In this document: positions 44,928 through 54,289 of the stretch, piece by piece
How the letters are laid out: every line of letters starts with the position of its first letter
Numbering within the stretch: the first letter of the stretch is position 1
Source: Sphingobacterium sp. UBA5670
Lineage (GTDB): Bacteria > Bacteroidota > Bacteroidia > Sphingobacteriales > Sphingobacteriaceae
Reading direction: 5' to 3'
Length of the DNA stretch: 64,000 bases
Assembly (NCBI RefSeq): GCF_002420705.1
Contig: NZ_DIIM01000016.1
Span: 158,527 to 222,526 of the forward strand
Translations under genes and position numbers: made by a program
Notes under the pieces: generated by a model
Database searches by the model: none
The model's input: only the letters and a program-made list of their open reading frames with translations
What the model was told of the DNA's origin: nothing

Positions 44928-45489
44928 GCACAAACGCTTACAAATTAAGCAAATGCTAAGTCTACTTTCTTCGGACTTTTGTATGACCAACTTCTGCCTA
45001 TTATACTATTGGCTCCGAGTTTTCATCAGGATTTCATCGGGCAATACCGATCAAAACTCGATGCCAACCCGATGAAAATCCGATGAAATGTAGAAATTCG
45101 GTAGGTATTGGCCAGTTAAAGGTTGACTATACGTTCCCACAAGCAACACACAAGCTCGACTATTGTGCGGCCCTAGCTTCCCCCTTCCTAAGCCCTTGCT
45201 ATACTCATGGACGACTAAAGCATTGCACAAGTATTTGAGTTTCGTAAATCCGCGATCAGAACAGCTTCTCGTCAGCAATGTGTTGTAGAATTCCCTTACG
45301 GTATGCGGGTCCGGCTGAATGTCCAATCTATTCTTCGTTATCCTTTTTGCCTAGAGGATCATAAGGAAAGTCGTACGGCGATGAAATAAGGAAGTTTAAC
45401 TTAACTTTTAATACAGCTGGGTATGATTAAAATGAATTTTCTAAGATTTTAGATATTACACGTGTACCGATTCTATGATAGCAGAGTTG

Positions 45490-45585
45490 GACTTTAAGAA
45501 CAAGTTTGATCTCTCAGCCACCATAGCAATAGTATGGCTGACTATAGTATACATACTATAATTGATGGGAGATACTTTGTCTGCG
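45490..45585 (+). repeat. Diverged direct repeat, copy 2
   Basis: Partner of 44398-44510; ends in GATACTTTGTCTGCGC, where copy 1 has GATACTTTGTCCGTGC. Confidence 0.6.
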
Positions 45586-45643
45586 CGGCAATAGGAACTG
45601 AAAGGATAGTAAAGATAGTGTTCTTTGTTGGTTCATCGGATGT

Positions 45644-45678
45644 AAGTATTAAGTATTAAGTATTAAGTATTAAGTATT
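45644..45678 (+). repeat. Heptanucleotide array (AAGTATT)x5
   Basis: Five perfect copies of AAGTATT. It lies just upstream of a -7-like TATATTTA (45684-45691), where the -33 element and spacer would be, and 42 bases before the next start codon. Confidence 0.9.
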
Positions 45679-45720
45679 AATGATATATTTATGTGTCATT
45701 TATAAAAGCCAATTTAAACT

Positions 45721-46743
45721 ATGAAAGCTTTTGTCTTTCTTTTATTTACGTTATGTTTTAATCGAGTTTTTGCACAAAAAATAAGGATAAATCCTAGCGG
45801 TCAGCTTATTCATATTGGCACCTCTAAGGATACAATTATTCGTTTTTTTGACTTAGAAGGTGATTTCTTGACAACAAAAGACAAATCTTATTATTATAGA
45901 CAAGTTTATCCTGTTTCAAATGAGCCTAGAAGACTTTATCGTGTACAAGCCTTTTATACCGATACTAATCTTCCAAAGTTTTCTGGACATAGTTTAAATT
46001 ATGATGGAAAAACATTAAAGTACTTTGGCGAGACGGTGTCTTATTTTCCTACTGGAAAGGTCGAATCTATGGAGCTTTATGATGAGTTATCCTATTTGAT
46101 TGATACCGCATATTATTATCACCCAAATGGAAAATTAAAAGCTCTGGTTTATTATGAACCTAATAAAACAGAAGCTCAGGCAAATTTTCCTCATTATTTG
46201 TTGTATTTGGATTCGTTAGGAAATATACTTCTTCGAAACGGAAATGGATTTTTTAGATTTGATTATAAAAACGGTCAATATATCGAAGGTGAATTAGTTA
46301 ATGATAAGCGTGAGGGAATTTGGACTGGTTGGGATCAGTCAAAATATGAGGAGTTTTATAAAGAAGATATATTGATAAATGGAAAGCGCTATTTGCCCGA
46401 TGGAAAAATTAATACATATTCTGCTGAGACAATGGAGCAAGCGCCCAAATATCATGGTGATTTAATGGCCGATGTTGAATTGGTGATGCGTGGAGTTCAG
46501 TTTCCCTTAGAATTTTTTGAAAAATATAAAAAGAAAACCATACTTGTCAGTTTCGTCATTAGTAAGTCTGGTGCAACTGAAGATTATGAGATCGAAGAGG
46601 ATTATGACTTAGAGATCAAAAGGATGATGATTGAGGCAATGCAAAGATTAGGTAAATGGACTCCCGCCTACCTAAAGGGAATACCAGTGCGAGTACGTTT
46701 TAAAGTTCCTGTGAGATTTAATTTCGAATTAATCATGCATTAA
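45721..46743 (+). CDS. MORN-like repeat protein with TonB C-terminal domain (paralogue 2)
   Basis: Same architecture as the 43306 gene: signal peptide (1-18, NRVFAQK), MORN_2-like repeats (SYFPTGKVESMELYDELS, YYHPNGKLKALVYYE, YIEGELVNDKREGIWTGW, RYLPDGKINTYSAET) and a TonB C-terminal domain (about 250-335, VSFVISKSGATEDYEIEEDYD, ending PVRVRFKVPVRFNF). The two proteins align along their length at moderate identity, so they arose by an old duplication. It again lacks a TonB membrane anchor and proline linker. The heptamer array upstream may alter its expression. Confidence 0.8.
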   Translation: MKAFVFLLFTLCFNRVFAQKIRINPSGQLIHIGTSKDTIIRFFDLEGDFLTTKDKSYYYRQVYPVSNEPRRLYRVQAFYTDTNLPKFSGHSLNYDGKTLKYFGETVSYFPTGKVESMELYDELSYLIDTAYYYHPNGKLKALVYYEPNKTEAQANFPHYLLYLDSLGNILLRNGNGFFRFDYKNGQYIEGELVNDKREGIWTGWDQSKYEEFYKEDILINGKRYLPDGKINTYSAETMEQAPKYHGDLMADVELVMRGVQFPLEFFEKYKKKTILVSFVISKSGATEDYEIEEDYDLEIKRMMIEAMQRLGKWTPAYLKGIPVRVRFKVPVRFNFELIMH

Positions 46744-47155
46744 ATTTACTCTCAGTAAATTTTTTATTTTGTTATAGTAGTTGTCTTTGTGTTTGTTTCT
46801 GTATTAAGAAAACTTACAATTTCCATCATCGGCTGATTGTTTAAGGTTATTAAGATAGTTTTAAATGAATAGTCATTCCCAATTACCTTTTGTTACGTTT
46901 AAAAGTGAAAATAATAGTCTGATTGTCAGTTGTTTGTGTTTTATTGTGAAATAAATGTTATCACAAAGTTATGCTTGCATTGCAAAAGTTAAAAAAAGTT
47001 ATAAATTTGTATTTAACATTTTTTAACAGCTCACAGCTGGGAAATGTATGACTAACTAAAACAGCTTATAATAATAATTGAAAAGTAATATTTGCTAGCC
47101 AAGGTATTTTAATTACCGAGAATTTAAATAAACATACTTAATTAAACATAAACAT
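46744..47155. other. Upstream region of the second SusCD locus
   Basis: AT-rich; holds the promoter at 46980-47009 and a leader of about 140 bases. No terminator hairpin for the preceding gene is evident. Confidence 0.5.
46980..47009 (+). promoter_or_regulatory. Promoter of the second SusCD locus
   Basis: TTG (46980-46982), a 19-base spacer and TAAATTTG (47002-47009). Confidence 0.7.
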
Positions 47156-50100
47156 ATGAAACACAAACTACTCAGTTTTTTATTGGGTGGTGCTATCCTC
47201 ACTTCGGTAGCATTCGCCCAAGAAAAGAAGGTTAGTGGTCGAGTAACAGGTACAAATGGCGAGGGGTTGCCAGGAGTTACTATTGTTATTCAAGGTACTA
47301 ATCAAGCCACACAAACCGATGCAAACGGTAACTATTCAATCAATGTTCCTACTGGAAAAATTTTAGTTTTTCGTTCTGTAGGCTATTCCGACAAAACGAT
47401 CACAGTTGCACAAGGTTCAAGTTTGTATAACATACAACTTAGTGGCAACGAATCTGTTTTAGATGAAGTCGTTGTAACTGGTGCGGGATTAACTGCTAGT
47501 CGCCGTTCGATTGGAGCGGCACAAACAACAATTAAAGCAGAGGATTTACAACAAGCGAAACCAACGAATATCGTAACAGGCTTAACAGGTAAAGTTGCAG
47601 GTCTAACTGTACAGGGGGTCGGTTCGGGTGTCAATCCTAATTACCGTGTAATGTTAAGGGGTATGCGTTCATTAACAGGTAATAACCAAGCACTGATTGT
47701 TATTGATAATGTTATTTCTCCATCTTCCATGTTGGGGAATTTAAATCCAGATGATGTTGAAGATATTACAGTCCTAAATGGATCTTCCGCAGCAGCATTG
47801 TATGGTTCGCAAGCATCTAATGGTGCTTTGATTATTAAAACGAAAAGAGGTGCAGCTAGTAACGGATTAGAAGTAACTATCGATAATACAACAACATTTG
47901 AGAATGTTAACTTTTTGCCTGAAGTTCAAAAACGTTTTGGTTCCGGTTATTCAGCGCATGATATCTTTTATGTGCCTTACGAAAACCAACAATACGGCCC
48001 CGCTTTCGATGGATCTATAGTTCAAATTGGTGATCCTTTAGAAGACGGGTCAATTCAAACTGGCCCTTATTCTTGGAATGGTGGAAAGGATAAATTCTGG
48101 GAAACTGGAGTGACAAACATGACGAATTTGGCTGTAGCATCTAAACATGAAAATAGTTCTTTCCGTTTTTCAGGTCAATATTTAAAATCAACTGGTACTG
48201 TTCCTTTTGATAAATATAATAGAGCTTCTGCTCGTGTTAATGGAAGTAGAAAATTAAACGATATTCTAAATATCAATTATACTTCTTATTACGCACAAAA
48301 TAGATATGATCAAACTTCTGCAAATGCGAATATCTATGATGCGGTTTTGCAATCTCCAGGTCATGTCCCGCTAACGAGTTATAAAGATTGGCAAAATAAT
48401 CCTTTTGCAAATCCAAATGGTTATTATAATGCCTATTATAATAACCCTTATTTCATTGCCGCAAATAATCGTCAAAATATCAGAAATGATTATTTTATGG
48501 GAAATGTGGAGTTAAATTTCAAACCTTTAACATGGTTAGACTTCATGGGACGTGTGGGTATGACGACCTCTAATCAATCTTATAAATATACAACTGGAAA
48601 ATTTAGCTTTACACCTTATGCAGCAGGCTTGCACGGCGCATATAAAGGGACTAATATTACTGGTAGCGTCTCTGATGCTGCAAGTTATGCAACAAGTATA
48701 GTGTCTGATTTTAATGCACATGCGACACATACTAACGGAGATTTCAAATTCGACTATACGGCGTTATTCCAGTATGTTCAGAACCAATCTTCGAACTTGT
48801 CAGCTACCGTTAATGGTTTGGTCGTAGATGGAATTTACAATCAGGGAAATAGTTTGAATCCTCCTTCTACTGGTCAGGCCGACTATTTAGCGAGAACTTT
48901 TGGATTGGCTGGTAAAATTGATGTAGCCTATAAAAACTATTTGTTTCTAACACTAACAGGACGTAATGACTGGGTTTCAATTTTAGATCCAGACAACCGT
49001 TCATTCTTCTATCCAGGAGCAACTGTTTCTTTTGTTGCAACTGACGCAATTGAAGCATTAAAAGACTTTCAACCATTGAACTTTTTGAAGTTAAGAGGAA
49101 GTTTATCTAAAGTAGGCCAAGTGAACGTGGGTAGCTCATCCAACTTTGGAGCCTATGCAACAGTACCTACTTTTGGCCAAGGTTCCGGATATCCATATAA
49201 TGGAATTGGTGGTCATACCGTTGGTAACCAGATAGTTCAACCTGGATTAAAGCCAGAAATGACGCGATCTATTGAATTTGGTTTTGAATCTGCATGGTGG
49301 AATAATAGGGTATCTGCAGATGTCACATATTTTAATAATAAAACGACAGACAATACAGTTCCAACAGATATTTCTTGGGCATCTGGTTATAATAAATATT
49401 TACTGAATGCAGGAACAACCACAGGTAAAGGTATCGAATCGAGACTAAGCGTATCACCAATCCGTACGGCAGATTGGGACTTAACTTTAGGAGGAAATTT
49501 TACTTATATTCAGAATAAGGTTGTTGAAATTGCAGAAGGTTTAGATCAGTTGGCTTTGGCTACTTACGCAGGTGGTACAGGTTCTTACGCAGTAAAAGGC
49601 GAAGCTTTCCCTGTAATCATGGGTTCTACTTATAACAGAGATCCAGAAGGACGTATTATTGTGGATCGTATTACAGGATATCCAACTACAGATGGTACAT
49701 TGAAGGTGTTGGGAGCAGCGCTTCCAACGCATACGCTAGGTTTAAACTTGTCATTATCTTATAAAGATTTAACATTTTATACAAGTGCTGAGTATCGTAC
49801 AGGTAACTATATCTTTAATAATGGAGCAGATTTGTTTGATTTTTCTGGATCAGGAATAAATACCGTCGCTTACGATCGCGAGCGTTTTGTTATTCCAAAC
49901 TCTTCTTATTGGGATGAAGCAACAAAATCTTATGTTAAAAATACGAATATTACGGTTTATGATGGTGGAGCTGATTATTGGACAATGGCTACTGGACGAC
50001 GAAATATTGATGAAACATATGTGACTTCAGCAGCATTTTGGAAAATTCGTGAAATGTCCTTGTCTTATAACTTACCTAAATCTTTTCTTGCGGGTCAAAA

Positions 50101-50293
50101 TGTAATTAAGAAGGCTAGAGTGAGTGTACAAGGTCGTAACTTATTTCTATGGACACCTGCGACAAATGTTTATACCGATCCAGAATATTCTGATGGAAAC
50201 GGATCATCCAATGGAAATGCGCTTGGTTTGACAGGTTTAAGCCAAACACCGCCGTCTCGTTACGTTGGTTTTTCTGTTAGTTTAACTTTTTAA
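47156..50293 (+). CDS. SusC/RagA TonB-linked outer-membrane transporter (locus 2)
   Basis: Signal peptide 1-21, regulatory-like domain (VSGRVTGTNGEGLPGVTIVIQG), LDEVVVTGAG, plug (QALIVIDNVISP, AALYGSQASNGALIIKTKRG) and a barrel ending YVGFSVSLTF. The plug has SQASNG in place of the usual SRASNG. It starts a four-gene operon with a SusD-like, a DUF1735-type lipoprotein and a double TonB-C protein (gaps 11, 12 and 63 bases). The 12 bases before the ATG and the first 30 bases of coding sequence match locus 3 almost exactly. The substrate is unknown. Confidence 0.95.
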   Translation: MKHKLLSFLLGGAILTSVAFAQEKKVSGRVTGTNGEGLPGVTIVIQGTNQATQTDANGNYSINVPTGKILVFRSVGYSDKTITVAQGSSLYNIQLSGNESVLDEVVVTGAGLTASRRSIGAAQTTIKAEDLQQAKPTNIVTGLTGKVAGLTVQGVGSGVNPNYRVMLRGMRSLTGNNQALIVIDNVISPSSMLGNLNPDDVEDITVLNGSSAAALYGSQASNGALIIKTKRGAASNGLEVTIDNTTTFENVNFLPEVQKRFGSGYSAHDIFYVPYENQQYGPAFDGSIVQIGDPLEDGSIQTGPYSWNGGKDKFWETGVTNMTNLAVASKHENSSFRFSGQYLKSTGTVPFDKYNRASARVNGSRKLNDILNINYTSYYAQNRYDQTSANANIYDAVLQSPGHVPLTSYKDWQNNPFANPNGYYNAYYNNPYFIAANNRQNIRNDYFMGNVELNFKPLTWLDFMGRVGMTTSNQSYKYTTGKFSFTPYAAGLHGAYKGTNITGSVSDAASYATSIVSDFNAHATHTNGDFKFDYTALFQYVQNQSSNLSATVNGLVVDGIYNQGNSLNPPSTGQADYLARTFGLAGKIDVAYKNYLFLTLTGRNDWVSILDPDNRSFFYPGATVSFVATDAIEALKDFQPLNFLKLRGSLSKVGQVNVGSSSNFGAYATVPTFGQGSGYPYNGIGGHTVGNQIVQPGLKPEMTRSIEFGFESAWWNNRVSADVTYFNNKTTDNTVPTDISWASGYNKYLLNAGTTTGKGIESRLSVSPIRTADWDLTLGGNFTYIQNKVVEIAEGLDQLALATYAGGTGSYAVKGEAFPVIMGSTYNRDPEGRIIVDRITGYPTTDGTLKVLGAALPTHTLGLNLSLSYKDLTFYTSAEYRTGNYIFNNGADLFDFSGSGINTVAYDRERFVIPNSSYWDEATKSYVKNTNITVYDGGADYWTMATGRRNIDETYVTSAAFWKIREMSLSYNLPKSFLAGQNVIKKARVSVQGRNLFLWTPATNVYTDPEYSDGNGSSNGNALGLTGLSQTPPSRYVGFSVSLTF

Positions 50294-50304
50294 TATCGAA
50301 TCTC

Positions 50305-51882
50305 ATGAATAATAAAATAAAATATTTATCCATAGCAATGTCTATTTTATTAGTAGCTTCATCCTGTAAAAAGGCATTGGATATCAATGATAATCCAAAT
50401 TCACCAACTGAATCTACACCCGAGCTTGTTTTGCCTCAAGCTATGGTTGCAACAGCGCTTTCTGTTCCAACATATAATACCTATGGCGGACGATTAGTAG
50501 GTTATTATGCTACATCGGGCGGGGTCTCTGGTTGGGGTGATATGATTACCTACGATTTTTCAACCGGGTTTATGACTGGCTTGTGGAGTACTCCATATAA
50601 TACATTGACTGATCTTCAGTATGTTGTAGAAAAAGCAGGCGAAGGGAAAGCCCTTTTTGTACAAGCTGCAGAGGTCATGAAAGTGTATAATTATGCGAAT
50701 CTTGTGGATACCTATAATGATGTTCCTTATTCAGATGCGTTAAAGGGCGCTGCTTCGCTAACTCCGAAATACGACAAGGCAGCTGATATCTATGTCGATC
50801 TTGCTAAAAAATTGGATGCAGCAGTGGCTTTCTTTAAATCGGCTACTGCTAGTGATGATTTTAAAACGGCAGATGTTATATTCAAAGGTAATACGACCTC
50901 GTGGGCTAAATTTGCTAATACATTGAAATTAAGGTTGGTGTTAAGAGCTGGTAGTAAAGCTACATTTGCTAATAAGACAATAGATAATATTGGCGTTATT
51001 GAAAGCGATGTCATTGTACAACCTGTATTTACCAAAATTGCGGGGAAGCAAAATCCGATGTGGAATACTTGGGCTTATGGCGCTGATAATGCCGCTGTGG
51101 GAACATGGGGAACCCAATTTATTCCTACCAATTATATAATGGCTTTCTACGATGGTTTTAAAATATCTGACTCGGAACGTGCATCATTGGTCTTCGCAAA
51201 TGGAATATCAACCAATAAAAATCAACTTGGAAATGTTGATAATCCTCCAACAGGAGTTGCGCCATCTGCCTGGGTTATGCGTCCAGTCTCTGGTACGATA
51301 AGCGGTACAAACTATAGAGGGTTAGGTGTTATCAAAGGTCCTGCTGCTGGTCAACCTTTAATGCTGGCGGCTGAAGGGCAATTTTTAGCCGCAGAGGGTG
51401 TGGTCAAGGGTTTAATTTCAGGAGTTACTGCTGATACGTATTTTGAAAATGGTATTAAAGCCTCTTATAATTATTTATATAAAAATGAGGCTGATGTTGC
51501 TACAAAAACAGCGGCTGAGGCAGCGACCTATCTGCAAACTTATAAGTCACAAAACCCGGATAGCTACCTTGTAAATTTTGAAAAGGCGACAAGTCTAGAA
51601 CAGAAGTTGGAAGCAATTATTACACAAAAATATATTGCATTAAACTTTTTATTTGGGCATGAAGCGTGGAATGAATTCCGTCGTACTGGATACCCTAAGA
51701 ATGTTGGTTTAAACAATACTGCTAATGCGAGAACGACTTTCGTCTCAATTGCTTCACGTGCAACGTCGGAAGACAAATTACCAACTAGAATATTATATCC
51801 AAATACTGAATTTAGTTATAATGCAGCAAATGTTCCTGCAGATATAAATAAGTATTCTTCTAAAATATTTTGGGCTAAATAA
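50305..51882 (+). CDS. SusD-like surface nutrient-binding lipoprotein (locus 2)
   Basis: The lipoprotein signal ends LVASSC (Cys21). The mature start KKALDINDNPNSPTESTPELVLPQAMVA places it, like locus 1, in the SusD-like_2 branch. Family features include YANLVDTYNDVPYSDALKG, WAKFANTLKLRLVLRAG and QKYIALNFLFGHEAWNEFRRTGYP near the end. At 525 residues it is normal. It is the partner of the SusC encoded 11 bases upstream. Confidence 0.93.
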   Translation: MNNKIKYLSIAMSILLVASSCKKALDINDNPNSPTESTPELVLPQAMVATALSVPTYNTYGGRLVGYYATSGGVSGWGDMITYDFSTGFMTGLWSTPYNTLTDLQYVVEKAGEGKALFVQAAEVMKVYNYANLVDTYNDVPYSDALKGAASLTPKYDKAADIYVDLAKKLDAAVAFFKSATASDDFKTADVIFKGNTTSWAKFANTLKLRLVLRAGSKATFANKTIDNIGVIESDVIVQPVFTKIAGKQNPMWNTWAYGADNAAVGTWGTQFIPTNYIMAFYDGFKISDSERASLVFANGISTNKNQLGNVDNPPTGVAPSAWVMRPVSGTISGTNYRGLGVIKGPAAGQPLMLAAEGQFLAAEGVVKGLISGVTADTYFENGIKASYNYLYKNEADVATKTAAEAATYLQTYKSQNPDSYLVNFEKATSLEQKLEAIITQKYIALNFLFGHEAWNEFRRTGYPKNVGLNNTANARTTFVSIASRATSEDKLPTRILYPNTEFSYNAANVPADINKYSSKIFWAK

Positions 51883-51894
51883 ATTTAGATTAAC

Positions 51895-52755
51895 ATGAAA
51901 AAAATAATAAAATATATTTTCTTAGCGTTAGCTTCTCCATTAGTGCTAACGTCTTGTTTAAAGGATAAAGACTTAATAGGACCGGATGCTGATGGTGCTG
52001 TTGCGAATATTATAGAATTTGGGGATGTATCTGTTCCAATATCTAACGAATCGAGTTCTATACCTTTATACTCTTTAGCATTTGATATTGCTCCTACTGG
52101 AGTAGTAAATTTGAAATTGAAATGTGTTGGAGCTAAAACTGCAGAAAGTGATATTAAAGTAACAATAGCTGTTGACAACTCATTACTAGAAAAATATAAT
52201 GAGGAAAATGAAACTGAATATGAGGCGATGCCTGCTTCACAGTATAGTTTAAGTGCGACTGAAGCGGTAATAAAAAAGGGTGAAAGAGAAGTCGCTGTCC
52301 CAATTAATTTGAAACCGGATCAGTTTACTTTTGATGCTGATTATGCTGTTGGTTTAGCTATAAAAACAGTATCCTCTGGAGAAATTTCGGGAAATTTTGG
52401 CAAGATTATATTGAATTTAGGAGCTAAAAACTTCTTTGACGGTGTGTATAAATATACAACATCTGCTTCTACTGCTTTAGTCCCTAATGCAAATAAAACA
52501 GTCAAATTAGTAACGATTGGAAGCAATAAATGTATGCTAGATCCTGGTTTGCTAGGAACTTATTCTAATCAGGTAAATTATACAATTGATCAAGCTACTA
52601 ATAAAATTACTGTAGAAATGTTTTCTCTTCTACCAATAGCGACCAAGTCAACCAGTGTTTATGACCCAGCAACAAAGACATTAACGGTTAACTGGACATC
52701 AAATGGGGGAGCCAGAACGTTTGAAGAAAAGTTTGTTTATACTGGATCAAGATAG
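51895..52755 (+). CDS. DUF1735-type surface lipoprotein
   Basis: The lipoprotein signal ends LVLTSC (Cys21). Residues about 60-140 fit the BT_3987-like/DUF1735 N-terminal domain (VTIAVDNSLLEKYNEENETEYEAMPASQYSL, then AVIKKGEREVAVPINLKPDQF). The C-terminal about 110 residues are beta-rich and may bind ligand. Proteins like this sit beside SusD in many loci and act as accessory surface binding proteins. It has no catalytic domain. It is third in the operon, 12 bases after susD. Confidence 0.82.
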   Translation: MKKIIKYIFLALASPLVLTSCLKDKDLIGPDADGAVANIIEFGDVSVPISNESSSIPLYSLAFDIAPTGVVNLKLKCVGAKTAESDIKVTIAVDNSLLEKYNEENETEYEAMPASQYSLSATEAVIKKGEREVAVPINLKPDQFTFDADYAVGLAIKTVSSGEISGNFGKIILNLGAKNFFDGVYKYTTSASTALVPNANKTVKLVTIGSNKCMLDPGLLGTYSNQVNYTIDQATNKITVEMFSLLPIATKSTSVYDPATKTLTVNWTSNGGARTFEEKFVYTGSR

Positions 52756-52818
52756 ATTTAGAAAGGGGGGTGAGAATCTCCCCTTTTAGATAATGTGAAT
52801 TTTCTGAAACAATAAGAT

Positions 52819-53511
52819 ATGAAAGCAATAATTTTTAGCTTAATCGGAGTGCTTAGTTGCGTATTCTCCTTTGGACAGGAAAATGCAGCAAAGCCCAAAA
52901 TAGGATACGACAGTTTTATCAAACAGGTAAACCATTCTTTCAAATTGACTGATAGTGAAATCTCTAAAGATGTTTCTGGAGAAATCATTTTGGATATTCG
53001 TGTAAACGAATTTGGAAAAATTGATTCCGCTGATATTGCGAAAGATATTGAAAATGGAATGGGACTCCGTTTGTTAAAGGCAGTAAAGATGTCAGGGGAC
53101 TGGGAACCTGCAAATAGAAATGGAACTCCATTGGCATCTTGGGTGCGTTTCCCTTATAAAGTGTTAAGCTTTAAAGAGTCAGAGAATTCAGCAAAAATTA
53201 TTAAAGCTGAACCAATTGAAGGAATGTCTACTTTCATTGAAAAATTCTATAAAAATTTTCAATATCCACCAGAAGCACTGAAGGCAGGATTGTCCGGTGA
53301 GTATGAATTAAATTTTGTAGTTAAAGAAGATGGAAAAGTAACGGCTGTGAAATTGAAAAATGATCCCGGTTATGGCGTATTGACAAGTGCACAGCGAGCA
53401 CTAAACAAAGCCGGTAAGTGGAAACCTGCAACCCAAAATGGTGAAGCTGTGAAATCATCCGTCATTGTTCCATTTAAGTTAAGCTTGAAAGAGTTTAGAT
53501 CTCATATTTAA
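52819..53511 (+). CDS. Secreted protein with two TonB C-terminal domains
   Basis: A cleavable signal peptide (1-19, VFSFGQ). Two TonB C-terminal-like repeats follow: about residues 30-115 (GEIILDIRVNEFGKIDSADIAKDIENGMGLRLLKAVKMSGDWEPANRNG) and about 140-225 (GEYELNFVVKEDGKVTAVKLKNDPGYGVLTSAQRALNKAGKWKPATQNG). There is no membrane anchor or proline linker. A normal TonB has one such domain tied to the inner membrane. It closes the SusCD-DUF1735 operon, so it may interact with that transporter in the periplasm; this is inference. Confidence 0.82.
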   Translation: MKAIIFSLIGVLSCVFSFGQENAAKPKIGYDSFIKQVNHSFKLTDSEISKDVSGEIILDIRVNEFGKIDSADIAKDIENGMGLRLLKAVKMSGDWEPANRNGTPLASWVRFPYKVLSFKESENSAKIIKAEPIEGMSTFIEKFYKNFQYPPEALKAGLSGEYELNFVVKEDGKVTAVKLKNDPGYGVLTSAQRALNKAGKWKPATQNGEAVKSSVIVPFKLSLKEFRSHI

Positions 53512-53538
53512 TTAGTAAAGTGTTTTTATCAATTCCTA

Positions 53539-53574
53539 AAATAGAGGTAGTATTTGCTACCTCTATTTCTTTTC
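53539..53574. terminator. Bidirectional terminator between the operon and the VOC gene
   Basis: A 12-pair stem AAATAGAGGTAG/CTACCTCTATTT around a short loop; overlaps the stop end of the VOC gene. Confidence 0.8.
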
Positions 53575-53922
53575 ACCAAACTGAAGTACATATCCATTAT
53601 TATCATAAATAGCAAACTCACGCATTCCCCATTCGAAAGTTTCTATTTCGTAACATATTCTGACATTATCCTTTAATTCTGCCCATAAATTATCAACCTC
53701 ATCTATGTTAAAATAGAAGGAACCGGTAAATTGTGCGGTTTCAAAAGCAATGCTTTCAACAGGATGAGAAAACATGATTTCAATGGTTCCGTTTTGCAGT
53801 AAAGTCCAGTTCAATGCTTCGTTTTTTTCAATACATGTAAACCCGAGTTTTTCAATATAGAACTGAATAGTTTGATCTAAGTTTTTTGTATATAATATTG
53901 GATTTAAGCTTTTGTAGTTCAT
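53563..53922 (-). CDS. VOC-family (glyoxalase/bleomycin-resistance fold) protein
   Basis: 119 residues making one VOC domain: LNPILYTKNLDQTIQFYIEKLGFTC at the start and EFAIYDNNGYVLQFGE at the end, with a glutamine-phenylalanine-glycine-glutamate finish that usually supplies a metal ligand. Members bind metals and act as lyases, dioxygenases or drug-sequestering proteins; the substrate is not shown. It is a single gene, convergent with the SusCD operon and not part of it. Confidence 0.82.
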   Translation of the reverse strand: MNYKSLNPILYTKNLDQTIQFYIEKLGFTCIEKNEALNWTLLQNGTIEIMFSHPVESIAFETAQFTGSFYFNIDEVDNLWAELKDNVRICYEIETFEWGMREFAIYDNNGYVLQFGEKK

Positions 53923-54209
53923 CTTTATTTGCCTTTGATTGTTTTGAACTATTGTTTTGTCTTTTTGATAGTAGTTATGTGTTTTTTTTTATTGTTATCG
54001 ATTGTAATGGTAGTTTTATGATGAAAAATACAAAATATTGCAGTATTTGTTGTTGCTTCATGAAAAAAAATATTTATTTTTTCATATTAAGGTGTGTTGT
54101 TTGTGTAATTGTTTGGTATTTAGTGTTTTTTGTGTGTTATTTTTTGTGTGAAATACTATGATTTATATCGTTTGTTTTCCAGTTTTTTAATTCTATTTCT
54201 AACTTCTTG

Positions 54210-54239
54210 TTGCATCTTTAAAAGATTGTTTTATCTTTG
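54210..54239 (+). promoter_or_regulatory. Promoter of the third SusCD locus
   Basis: TTG (54210-54212), a 19-base spacer and TATCTTTG (54232-54239). Confidence 0.7.
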
Positions 54240-54289
54240 CTTTTAACAAAACCTTAACATTTCATGTCTGGTTTTGCACACTAACTGTA

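Larger units (their letters stand above)
44317..45720. other. Gene-poor region between the two MORN/TonB-C paralogues
   Basis: Contains a diverged direct repeat (44398-44510 and 45490-45585), a plausible 105-codon gene at 44514, a tiny hydrophobic frame at 44850, a GC-richer stretch (45000-45360) with repeated ATCGG-containing words and no clear gene, and a heptamer array at 45644-45678. The 91-codon minus-strand frame at 45051-45326 resembles nothing I know. The stretch looks like decayed accessory DNA. Confidence 0.5.

Noticed and set aside
45051..45326. Minus-strand frame of 91 codons in the gene-poor island
   Set aside because: I considered a fragment of a conjugative-element gene, but no motif is recognisable and neighbouring frames have stops, so it is not listed as a gene.
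54060..54083. A/T-only inverted repeat (TGAAAAAA with TTTTTTCA)
   Set aside because: Expected by chance in such AT-rich DNA; too weak for a terminator and not near a gene end.
53886..54161. Plus-strand frame of 91 codons rich in Phe, Cys and Tyr
   Set aside because: It starts inside the VOC gene on the other strand and is a product of T-rich intergenic DNA.
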